This document shows positions 8,992-16,304 of a DNA stretch of 54,907 bases, one piece after another. The stretch is from a bacterium. GTDB taxonomy: Bacteria > Verrucomicrobiota > Verrucomicrobiia > Limisphaerales > UBA11358. Position 1 is the first letter of the stretch, and the number at the start of each line of letters is the position of its first letter. Below the pieces are notes generated by a model, which was given only the letters and a program-made list of their open reading frames with translations, searched no databases and had not been told where the DNA came from. A program made the position numbers and the translations under genes. The stretch lies in the NCBI GenBank assembly GCA_021817945.1, contig JAKAFL010000022.1:1-54907 (forward strand). Reading direction: 5' to 3'.

Positions 8992-11547
8992 TCAGGGCAC
9001 CTGCACCACTTTGTAAAATTTCTGCAATGCAGGCGGGCTGTTGCTCGGATCCGGGTAGGTAGTGGAAAAGGCCTGGGCCTGGAGCGTGCCACTGACAGGT
9101 TGAAATGGCTGGTTGAGATTGGTGGTGGCCAGCACCTGGTAAGCCAACCCAGGCGTGCTGGACCACTGGACGCTTGGCTGGGGTCCAGCCAGACCTGAAA
9201 TAAACAAGGCACCCCCGGCCAGTACTGCGCGCGCGTCCTCCAGCACAGTTGTCTGGTTGGTATATACCACTTCAAGCAAATTGGTTCCGGGTGTCGTGAT
9301 CATCCAATTGTACAGAAGGGAACGCATCCCTGCACACCCCGGCACGGCTCCAGGCGGTCGAAAAACATAGCCGGACCTGGGTTGTAAAACCCCGTTGATG
9401 TATAAACTGAATAGCGTGGGATCGTTGGTATCCAAACCCGCCGAAAAACAGACCTGAACCACAAACGGGTTCTGGCCATTGGTTAAAACCACTTGGTTGT
9501 TCGTGGCAGGACTGGAAAAAAAGACGGCATCCGCAGGGACCGTGGTATGGAATGCAAGGTGATAAGGCCCGCCCAATGTGAGACCCGGCCCAGCAGCTTT
9601 GGCGGATGCAGATACAGTGACGGTCACAAGACTGGTTTGAACCAACCCTGAAAGGCCCGGCGTGAATGTCAGGGTGTCGTTGGAATAGACCTGGGATGTC
9701 CAAGTGAAACTGCCCTGAGACATGGGTTGGACACTGAACGCCGATTCAGTGCTGGCAGGGTCCATACCCTGATCAAACTGCAATGAGACCGGTGAAAACG
9801 GATCCACATTCGCCGTCCAATGCGAGGGGGTGCTGGCGCAGACCATGGGATTGAGAGGTTTCCATTGAGCTTGCGCCAGGAACAATTTTGCCGAAGTTCC
9901 AGGCACGGAAACCGCAGGCAACAAATTCCCACTCCCCACCGTGACGGTTTCCCGCGTATCCAGAAGATTCACCAACACAGTCCCCGCGGGATAGGTGACA
10001 GGAAAAGGTCCGAGTGTGGTGGCCGCGCCCGATGTATTGAACAAAGCGATCACTTCCTGGTTATTTAAAATTCGCGAAAAGGCCAATCCGCCGGGTCCGC
10101 CGGGGGCATTGAAGCGATTGGTATAAGAACCCAGGCTCAAGGCCGGATAAAGCCGCCTCAGGTTGTTCAGCTTGGCCACCCACAAGTAAAGCGGGTTTGC
10201 CATGTCAAAGTCATCCCTGCCAGGTGAACTCAATTGTTGAACGACTCCTCCAGGACCATCCTTGAACTCACCCGCGAACATGTCTTCCCGGTCATCAGGA
10301 TCCGTGGTGCCATCAAATCCCTGTTCTGTGCCGTAATAAAGACAGGGAATTCCTGGGTAGCTGTAAAGAAAAGCCAATGCCGTCGTAAGCAGGTTCGTTT
10401 TTCCTGCCGCGCCATTCGCGCTCAAGAACCGGGGGTTATCATGGTTGTCCAGGAATGTGACGAGTTGCATCCTTGCAGCGGGGGCGTAATCCGCAGCCAC
10501 CGCATCGAAATGATTCTGTACCTGCGCCGTGGCTCCATTTGTGAGTGCAAACACGGATTGGATGGCATAATACAAGGGATAATCCAGCGTGGAATCAAAC
10601 TCAAAGGACCCGCCCGCCTGCGTGCCGGTGTAGGCCCCCACCGTGGCGTCGGACCCTGTGTAAACTTCCGCAAACATGAAAAAGTGAGGGTTGCCCTGGC
10701 CGGACGCAAAGCTGTGGATCGCCGGACAAAAGGACTGCCAAAACCCTTGATCCACCTCCAATGCTGTGTCCACGCGAAAAGCGTCAAAACCGGCTTCCTT
10801 AATCCAGTATTCATAAATGGCAGCCATGTTGGTCCGCACATAGGCTGTTTCCGTGCGGAAATCATTCAATCCATCCAGCCAGCCGAGGACGGTCTGGGTG
10901 GAATTATTAAAATTATCAATGTACCCGTAATTGTGAAAGAGATTGGTGAGCATTGGGTTAACGGCAGACAATTCAAAAGGCGGAGGATAAGTCCGCGCAG
11001 GATCAACGTAGGAAAGGTTATACCCCGCAGGATAGTTGAATGCGTTGCCGCTGCTCTGCACCAAATCTCCGGCATGATTGACCACAATGTCATCAATCAC
11101 CTGGATGCCCCTTGCATGCGCGGCCTGCACGAGTTGTTGCAAATTGGAAAGAGTGCCCCAATGAGGCGCAAGGGCATAGAAATTCCAGGCAGAATAGCCG
11201 TGAAACTGCCCCTCGGTGTTTAAAACAATCGGCGATATCCAAATCGCCGTCACCCCCAGGGTTTGCAGATAATCCAGCTTTTGTTCTATTCCTGCAAAGT
11301 CACCTCCATGCACACCGGTGGGATCATTGGGCGCGTAGGTTCCTTCTGCATTGTCATTGGCGGGGTTCCCATCAAAAAAGCGATCGGTGACTATTTGATA
11401 AATGCTTTGCGATTGCCAGAATGAATTGCCCTGCGCTGGTGCGTGCTGCACCCACACGGCACATGCCATCCAACACGCCAGAAAGAATGCTCCGGCGCGG
11501 GAGTAAGCGCTTTTTCCCGGCAGGGCATATTCACACCTCATATGCAC
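8992..11547 (-). CDS. Secreted GH13 alpha-amylase with C-terminal Ig-like domains
   Basis: An 851-aa extracellular amylase-family enzyme. A signal peptide covers about residues 1-39 (hydrophobic FFLACWMACAVWV, likely cleavage after AQG). The GH13 barrel spans about 45-480 and includes QIVTDRFFDG, VNHAG, the nucleophile D260 (FDAFRVDTAL), the acid/base E294 (MFAEVYTG) and the transition-state Asp D370 (FLDNHD). A domain-C beta sandwich ends near 575. Then come Ig-like segments (from ANVDPFSPVSLQFDQGMD and from DAVFFSSPATNN) and a final ~70-residue module ending KFYKVVQVP. That last module resembles the C-terminus of the PL4 lyase at 37742. The substrate is presumably starch, glycogen or a related alpha-glucan. 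The start ATG 11547 gives a good signal peptide; ATG at codon 3 is an alternative. Confidence 0.88.
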   Translation of the reverse strand: MHMRCEYALPGKSAYSRAGAFFLACWMACAVWVQHAPAQGNSFWQSQSIYQIVTDRFFDGNPANDNAEGTYAPNDPTGVHGGDFAGIEQKLDYLQTLGVTAIWISPIVLNTEGQFHGYSAWNFYALAPHWGTLSNLQQLVQAAHARGIQVIDDIVVNHAGDLVQSSGNAFNYPAGYNLSYVDPARTYPPPFELSAVNPMLTNLFHNYGYIDNFNNSTQTVLGWLDGLNDFRTETAYVRTNMAAIYEYWIKEAGFDAFRVDTALEVDQGFWQSFCPAIHSFASGQGNPHFFMFAEVYTGSDATVGAYTGTQAGGSFEFDSTLDYPLYYAIQSVFALTNGATAQVQNHFDAVAADYAPAARMQLVTFLDNHDNPRFLSANGAAGKTNLLTTALAFLYSYPGIPCLYYGTEQGFDGTTDPDDREDMFAGEFKDGPGGVVQQLSSPGRDDFDMANPLYLWVAKLNNLRRLYPALSLGSYTNRFNAPGGPGGLAFSRILNNQEVIALFNTSGAATTLGPFPVTYPAGTVLVNLLDTRETVTVGSGNLLPAVSVPGTSAKLFLAQAQWKPLNPMVCASTPSHWTANVDPFSPVSLQFDQGMDPASTESAFSVQPMSQGSFTWTSQVYSNDTLTFTPGLSGLVQTSLVTVTVSASAKAAGPGLTLGGPYHLAFHTTVPADAVFFSSPATNNQVVLTNGQNPFVVQVCFSAGLDTNDPTLFSLYINGVLQPRSGYVFRPPGAVPGCAGMRSLLYNWMITTPGTNLLEVVYTNQTTVLEDARAVLAGGALFISGLAGPQPSVQWSSTPGLAYQVLATTNLNQPFQPVSGTLQAQAFSTTYPDPSNSPPALQKFYKVVQVP

Positions 11548-11735
11548 GCCGCCATTGTGCCATGATTAAAATGACGCAACAAAAGCAATCCACCGCATTT
11601 TCATGCGGCAAAACAAGTTCGACCCACCCGACACGGTTTTCCCAAGACCTTCAATCTGGTTTCCCAATCAAACGAAACCGAATTTCAAAACAGGATTTCG
11701 TAGCCAGCTCCGGATTTTTTCCCTAGCCTCATGGA

Positions 11736-12479
11736 ATGGACCATGATTTTTCAGGAAAAGTTGCGCTGGTCACCGGCGCCTCTCGCGGAATCGGACGGGC
11801 AATAAGCCAGCGCTTGAGCCGGGATGGGATTTCCGTGGTGGTGAATTATGCCACACAGGCGGAAGCTGCCCGCCAGCTCGTGAACGAAATTGAGTCATCT
11901 GGAGGAAAGGCTCTTGCCATTCAAGCCGATGTGGGGCGCGTTCAGGACATTATCCGCCTTTTTGATGAAACCATCGCGCACTTCGGCAGACTGAATATTT
12001 TGGTGAATAATGCCGGGATCATGTTCACCAAATCCCTAAGCCGTGTGACCGAAGAGGAATATGACCGGATTTTTGAAATTAACGTAAAAGGCACCTTCTT
12101 CGCCTGTCAGCAGGCAGCCTTGCGCTTGGCGGACGGCGGACGCATCATCAACGTTTCAAGCTCCACAACCGCCAGAATGATGCCCAACTACTCTGCTTAT
12201 GTTGCCACCAAAGGAGCGGTGGAACAACTGACACGCTCACTGGCGGGCGAACTGGGGCCGCGCGGCATCACGGTCAATGCGATTTCACCCGGCCCCACCG
12301 AAACCGAGTTGTTCATTGCCGGCAAATCAAGCGAGGAAATCCAAAAATTTGCGCACGCCTCGGCTTTTGGCCGTTTGGGCAAACCCAAGGACATTGCAGA
12401 CGTGGTGGCATTCCTGGTTTCAGATGAAGCCGCCTGGGTCACCGGCCAAAACCTGCGAGTCAACGGCGGGATCGCTTGA
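11736..12479 (+). CDS. SDR-family oxidoreductase (FabG-like)
   Basis: A 247-aa classical short-chain dehydrogenase/reductase. The Rossmann cofactor motif TGASRGIG (residues 13-20), the NNAG motif (91-94), the catalytic Ser in NVSSSTT (141-143) and the YxxxK pair Y155/K159 are all present. The C-terminal VTGQNLRVNGG is typical of FabG-like enzymes. The N40 region suggests NADP(H), but the substrate cannot be told. 3-oxoacyl-ACP reductase is one option; a stand-alone location away from fatty-acid genes argues for a general ketone or alcohol reductase. Another ATG at 11731 is out of frame. Confidence 0.85.
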   Translation: MDHDFSGKVALVTGASRGIGRAISQRLSRDGISVVVNYATQAEAARQLVNEIESSGGKALAIQADVGRVQDIIRLFDETIAHFGRLNILVNNAGIMFTKSLSRVTEEEYDRIFEINVKGTFFACQQAALRLADGGRIINVSSSTTARMMPNYSAYVATKGAVEQLTRSLAGELGPRGITVNAISPGPTETELFIAGKSSEEIQKFAHASAFGRLGKPKDIADVVAFLVSDEAAWVTGQNLRVNGGIA

Positions 12480-12741
12480 GGCCATACCGTTCGTCTCGTG
12501 ATTTGCCATCCCTTGCAGTGGAGAGGAACGCATAATGGCGCCCCATCCCTGTTGCCGTCAGCCTTGGACTGGCCTTGGCCGCCCATTCAACCAAATGATT
12601 TGGCCATCCCAATATTTTAATGCAACAAAGTGCGCGAACTTGCACAGGAGCAGGCAAAAAGAAACTCATTATTGCGAAGTTTTAAAGCCATCGTTCATCC
12701 AACCACTCCGGCGTTTTGACAGCAGGCGGCGAGAATCTCAA

Positions 12742-12771
12742 AAATGGCGGGAGTGGCGGGGCTCGAACCCG
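12742..12771. repeat. att-type direct repeat, left end of the tRNA-Asp island
   Basis: Thirty bases identical to 15721-15750, where they form the 3' end of tRNA-Asp including its CCA. The duplicated tRNA 3' end without the remaining tRNA is the classic footprint of tyrosine-recombinase integration into a tRNA gene. Confidence 0.9.
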
Positions 12772-12952
12772 CCACATTTCCAATGTTCACGGGGCTGAAA
12801 CGGCGTTACCCTCACAAATAGCCTCACAAGAATCAGGCGCACTGCGTCAAGACCTGTCCAAAGTGGTCGCTGCTTGGGAAAGTCTTCCGGATGCGCTCAA
12901 GGCGGCCATTCTGGCTATTGTGGGCTCGTCAACCGTCAAGGAGGGGCAATGA
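12743..12952 (+). pseudogene. Detached C-terminal tail of an integrase reading frame
   Basis: Reading from the left att repeat, the frame runs through the tRNA-derived NGGSGGARTR and continues into the island for about 60 codons, to the stop at 12950. The segment contains SQIASQ, RQDLSKVVAAW and LKAAILAIV. SQIASQ, and a 20-nt DNA match around it, recur in the integrase fragment at 15170-15781. The frame across the repeat is the same at both island ends, so in an excised circle the two would be one continuous ORF. It has no start codon of its own with a ribosome site. It is a remnant or split tail, not an independent gene. Confidence 0.55.
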
Positions 12953-12978
12953 AAGAGGCCTGCGGAAAGAACGTCCTC

Positions 12979-13398
12979 TCAGGGCCACACCACGTTTTTG
13001 GCCAGGTCTTGGAAATGCCGCGTGTTGCGCGTGATGAGTTCGTCCGATTTCGTCTTTTCGGCAACCAATGCGTGCCAGTAATCGTAAACCCGTGCTCCCT
13101 GGACCCCCAAGCCTTGGGCATTGTCCAGAGCCTTCAAGGCTTCCTCCTTGGTCAATTCCTCGAACTTGATTTTGCCGGAAAAAGTTCTCAGCCAGGCGGC
13201 GCACTCGCTTTGGGAGAAAACCATCCGTTCCGTGTTCCCCTCGTCGTCCGTGATTTCCACGCCGCGTCCGGTCATCGTCGCAAAGAATTCTGCCAGCAGA
13301 TGCAAGCGGGCCACATGCTCACCGGTTTTGAGGCGGTGGAACACTTCTGGAGATATGGCGGCATTGATCGCCGCCGACGTATCCCAGTATGTCCTCAT
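12979..13398 (-). CDS. PIN-domain ribonuclease toxin (VapC-like)
   Basis: A 139-aa PIN-domain protein, probably a toxin ribonuclease. The first acidic residue is D6 in TYWDTSAAIN, further acidic residues lie mid-protein, and the C-terminal motif GARVYDYWHALVA..ITRNTRHF carries the last acidic cluster and the typical ending of VapC proteins. The usual length is 120-145 aa, so it looks intact. Its start overlaps the end of the upstream antitoxin gene by 4 nt (ATGA), the usual coupling in type II toxin-antitoxin operons. It lies inside the tRNA-Asp island. Confidence 0.8.
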   Translation of the reverse strand: MRTYWDTSAAINAAISPEVFHRLKTGEHVARLHLLAEFFATMTGRGVEITDDEGNTERMVFSQSECAAWLRTFSGKIKFEELTKEEALKALDNAQGLGVQGARVYDYWHALVAEKTKSDELITRNTRHFQDLAKNVVWP

Positions 13399-13652
13399 GA
13401 ACGGCTCTCGCGCTCTTCGGCCACCGCCTTGCCAATGGCTTCGGGATCAAGCCGGTATCCCTTGGGCACCTGGAAGAAAAAACCATCGCCCCGTTTGACC
13501 AGCCTGGCCACCACCCGCTTGGGGCCGGGTTTCGTCATCACCGGCACCAGCTTGATCGAGCCATCCGTGTCAGGCTCATATGCAAACACCTGCCCAGGCT
13601 TCACTTGCGGGAGTCTCACTCGCTGGCGGTCATCCACGGTCAACGTCTTCAT
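13395..13652 (-). CDS. AbrB/SpoVT-like antitoxin
   Basis: An 85-aa partner of the PIN toxin. MKTLTVDDRQRVRLPQ...PGQVFAYEPD is the swapped-hairpin AbrB pattern (TVDxxxRVxLP..K.GxxF), which would bind the operon's own promoter; the C-terminal half would wrap the toxin. The start at 13652 has GGGA about 9 nt upstream. An ATG at 13679 adds nine residues but lacks a clear ribosome site. The palindrome GGGAATTTCCC lies just upstream of the chosen start and may be an operator. Confidence 0.7.
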   Translation of the reverse strand: MKTLTVDDRQRVRLPQVKPGQVFAYEPDTDGSIKLVPVMTKPGPKRVVARLVKRGDGFFFQVPKGYRLDPEAIGKAVAEERESRS

Positions 13653-13805
13653 ATGGGGAAATTCCCACTGGAAGGTCATAGTTTCAAGTTTTTTCGCCAA
13701 CAGTTTGGCCCATCACTCGGGGAAACCTGTTTCAACAATTTCCACGTGGCGTTATGCCCGCCGTGGGGAATCCAATGAAACCGGCAGAAATTGAAAGGAC
13801 GTAAA

Positions 13806-14087
13806 ATGATAACGAAACTGACGGTGTTCAAGGAGGATCACAACTCCTGGTATGCCAACGACAAGCGCAAAGCCGGGGAAGCCTGGGATTTGCTCTGCCT
13901 GGACGTTTCCGAACCTGCGGAACACCGCATGGAGGAAATGTTGTATTACCGGCTCAAGCCCGAAGAACAGCACGCGTTTTGGGGCAAGTCGGTTGGAAAG
14001 ACCATCGAGGTCGGCATTTCCAAAATCCGCCACGGCGACAATGGTGGAAAGGCAACCCTCATTGGCAAAGTCATAATCGCGAAATAA
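13806..14087 (+). CDS. Small island protein of unknown function upstream of rep-like gene
   Basis: A 93-aa protein (starts MITKLTVFKEDHNSWYAND) with AAAGGA 6 nt before the ATG. It is charged, has no membrane segment, and ends in a beta-rich, lysine-containing stretch (KATLIGKVIIAK). I do not recognise the family. Its size, the basic C-terminal strand and its place directly before a Rep-like gene would suit a single-strand DNA-binding protein of a rolling-circle or filamentous-phage-like element, but this is inference from position only. Confidence 0.6.
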   Translation: MITKLTVFKEDHNSWYANDKRKAGEAWDLLCLDVSEPAEHRMEEMLYYRLKPEEQHAFWGKSVGKTIEVGISKIRHGDNGGKATLIGKVIIAK

Positions 14088-14126
14088 ACCGGTTATGGCA
14101 TACAGAAACCCTCAAGCGGATAGGCA

Positions 14127-14819
14127 ATGGCGCGGCCGTGGCGACGGCTTGAGGTTGGCACAGATTATTCGGTGATTCTCTCCCGGGTCCCCTGGGAGTT
14201 TTTTGGCACCCCAACTTTCGCGGGCAGAGTCCCCCGGCCTGGCACATGCCAGTCCATTTTTGAGAATTGGAAGCGCAGAATCATCGAAGCATTTGACGTT
14301 CCCCAGAAAAACCTTCTCGTGGCACTGCGTGGCGAAGAGGGAGAATTGAAGGGGCGGTTCTACTATCACTATCTGTTGGGTGGAATCTTTTCGCGCAATG
14401 GTCACGCGGACACCAAGCGGCTTGAATTCTTCTGGAAGCAAGTCTCGCATGGTGCCCGTGTTGAGGTTCGGCAATATGACCGGTCACGCTCTGGACCGGA
14501 ATACGTGAGCAAGTGCCTGGGGGCAAACTCATACGAGGTGTCGAAATACGCCTTTGCCAACTCGGTGACGCTGTCAGCGTCTGTGGTGCGTTTGATCACG
14601 CATCTTGAAGCCATGGGTGACAGACGCCACAGGGCGGACACACGGAAGAACGGACAGGTGGCAAACGTCGGCGGGGCCATAAATGGTTCCTCATTTCCCC
14701 CGGCCAGTAGCCTTTGCGATGAGACTGTCTCGCAGTTTGTGGGCAAAAACGAGATTGGACGGCTTGACCCTGGCAGCAGGGATGTTGTCCCAACGGTTGG
14801 TCTCGACAATCCACCGTAG
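14127..14819 (+). CDS. Rep-like replication initiator (degenerate HUH endonuclease)
   Basis: A 230-aa protein with the layout of small rolling-circle initiators. PWEFFGTPTFA comes near the N-terminus, then RFYYHYLLGG where HUH proteins have HxHxLLGG (about residues 76-85), a W-containing stretch with GARVEVRQYD, and YVSKCLGANSYEVSKY carrying Tyr-x-x-Lys candidates for the nicking tyrosine (about 128-143). The first histidine of HUH is replaced by tyrosine, so metal binding may be weakened. The C-terminal 70 residues look unstructured. It belongs to the tRNA-Asp island and follows the 93-aa gene by 39 nt. The Rep assignment rests on remembered motif patterns and is moderate. Confidence 0.5.
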   Translation: MARPWRRLEVGTDYSVILSRVPWEFFGTPTFAGRVPRPGTCQSIFENWKRRIIEAFDVPQKNLLVALRGEEGELKGRFYYHYLLGGIFSRNGHADTKRLEFFWKQVSHGARVEVRQYDRSRSGPEYVSKCLGANSYEVSKYAFANSVTLSASVVRLITHLEAMGDRRHRADTRKNGQVANVGGAINGSSFPPASSLCDETVSQFVGKNEIGRLDPGSRDVVPTVGLDNPP

Positions 14820-15169
14820 ATGCTGCGATAAAACGCCAGATTTCCACGGCCTGTGTCAAACTGAACGGATTCCTTGGGCGGCGGATCGGTGGGCGGGCGC
14901 GTCAGCGCCCGACCGCCGACCGCCGGCTAAGGCTCCTTGTAGAATTCTTATGCCCAAGTTCTGAGGTTAGAACCGCTTGTGGCCGGTCGTCCTTGGGCGG
15001 CCGACCACGTCGTTTGCGCAACGTGAACGATAACGAAAATCCCGCCTTCTAAGTTAATTTTTTTATCCGCTCCCAGAGCAGATCCGACACCCGAAACCGC
15101 GATGTTATTTTCATTTGTAAGAGCCGCGATCATAGACGGTTCAGCTTTCACAAAGTTACATTTTCGATT
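14820..15169. other. Non-coding island segment with a GC-rich hairpin
   Basis: No clear gene. Downstream of the rep-like gene is a hairpin GGGCGC-gtca-GCGCCC (14895-14910), and the 10-mer CCTTGGGCGG occurs twice (14872 and 14991). A double-strand or single-strand origin of a rolling-circle element is conceivable but unproven. On the minus strand a 61-codon frame (15133 to 14948, starting MIAALTNENNIAV) has some protein character and may be a gene fragment. Confidence 0.4.
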
Positions 15170-15781
15170 TTGAAAACATGCCCTGGTGAGCCGGTAGCAT
15201 TGCGCGGCGGTTGGCCGACGGATATTCGATTGCTTCCCGAATTGGCAGTGCAACTTGATGAACTCAAACGCAAGGAGACGGATGAGAGCGGGGTTGTTTT
15301 TAACGCCTTTCCAAGAATTGAGTGGTTTTATCGGGATTTAAGAAAGGCCGGTATTCCGCTCCAGGACGCCTTCGGACGCAAGGCTGTTTTTGACTGCTTG
15401 CGGCACACTTTCGGAACCAACTTGGCAAGGGGTGGCGTGGCAAGTCGGGTTGCAATGGCTCTGATGCGACACAGTGACAGAAGGTTGACGGATAAAATTT
15501 ACACGGATGAAAACTTGCTCGGCACTTGGGCGGCTTTTGACAGTTTTCCTAAATTTGGGAAGCAGGCCTCACAAATAGCCTCACAAATTTTAGCCGCAAG
15601 GGGGCAAAACGTGTCCTTGGCAGTCGAATCGGGTGCCAAGGTAAAAGTAGATAAAACCTTTGCAATGATTGGTGGAAGTCACGTTCTGTCATTTCCTGAC
15701 GTGAGGTGTCTCGAAACAGTAAATGGCGGGAGTGGCGGGGCTCGAACCCGTAACCTCTGCCGTGACAGGGCAGCGCTCTAA
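15170..15781 (+). pseudogene. Truncated tyrosine-recombinase integrase (C-terminal catalytic part)
   Basis: Only the C-terminal part of a phage-type integrase is present. LRHTFGTNLARGG carries the second Arg of the catalytic set, and MRHSDRRLTDKIYTDENLL carries the H/R box and the nucleophile tyrosine. The N-terminal DNA-binding domains and the first catalytic Arg are missing upstream of about 15200, so the element cannot mobilise itself. The frame runs on into the antisense of tRNA-Asp and stops at 15779-15781; the last 20 codons are tRNA sequence. An integrase gene abutting the tRNA is typical of islands that target tRNA 3' ends. Confidence 0.75.
15721..15750. repeat. att-type direct repeat, right end of the tRNA-Asp island
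   Basis: Thirty bases identical to 12742-12771. This copy lies within the intact tRNA-Asp gene and defines the right boundary of an island of about 2.98 kb. Confidence 0.9.
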
Positions 15782-15800
15782 CCAATTGAGCTACACCCCC
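15724..15800 (-). tRNA. tRNA-Asp (anticodon GTC), island integration site
   Basis: On the minus strand: acceptor GGGGGTG/CACTCCC, D-arm GCTC/GAGC, anticodon stem-loop with CTGTCAC (anticodon GTC), T-arm GGTTCGAGCC, discriminator G and encoded CCA. The 3'-terminal 27 nt, plus three flanking bases, are repeated at 12742-12771. The island inserted at the tRNA 3' end and left this copy intact. Confidence 0.95.
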
Positions 15801-16304
15801 GCTCAGGGGGAGGAAAGAGATTAAGAAAACATCTGTAGCAGGTCAAGTTTTGGCTGTAAAAGATTTTTAGAGGTTTTCCACATGAACAAACCCATTCCAT
15901 TACCCGTTCATTTTAAAAAGAAGGAAATGATCGTCCAATAATTTGAGGGCCCCACTTGGCGAGTGCCCCACCTGACAATGAAGGGCCCACTTCTGAAGGC
16001 CCTTTTCGCATGGCCGCAAAAGGCCGAATGAAAAAGACAGAGGAGAGACGAGGGAAAAACAATAACAACACAATTAAAGGAAAAATGGCGAAAACGGCAG
16101 GCTGCCCACAAAACAAAATCCGGGCAGCAGACGCCAAGGAGGTGGGGGTGGGGAACCCCGCTGAAGAAACGTGCTGCTACCCGAACAAGTTTAATGTTGC
16201 AAAGAAGTAACGTTTTGTCAACAAACTAATTTGAAAAAACGGTGTTTTCCGATGCAATTCTGACTTTGATTGGCGGTGGGGATTGTCTAAATTCGTCCTG
16301 GGTG
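15801..16304. other. Intergenic region upstream of the histidine kinase
   Basis: No credible gene. Short stretches of complementary GGGCC/GGCCC occur at 15945-16006, including AGGGCC-N10-GGCCCT followed by TTT. With no gene transcribed toward it except the integrase remnant, I do not call a terminator. Purine-rich, lysine/asparagine-coding low-complexity sequence follows at 16020-16090. Confidence 0.4.

Noticed and set aside
12535-12798. 87-codon frame ending in the tRNA-Asp repeat
   Set aside because: It has no family signal, and its end is only a reading of the att repeat, a common artefact at tRNA sites.
15982-16006. AGGGCC-N10-GGCCCT-TTT hairpin as terminator
   Set aside because: Short stem, and no intact gene is transcribed toward it.
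15956-16210. 84-codon frame rich in Lys/Asn after tRNA-Asp
   Set aside because: Low-complexity composition, overlapping frames on the opposite strand, and no ribosome-binding site.
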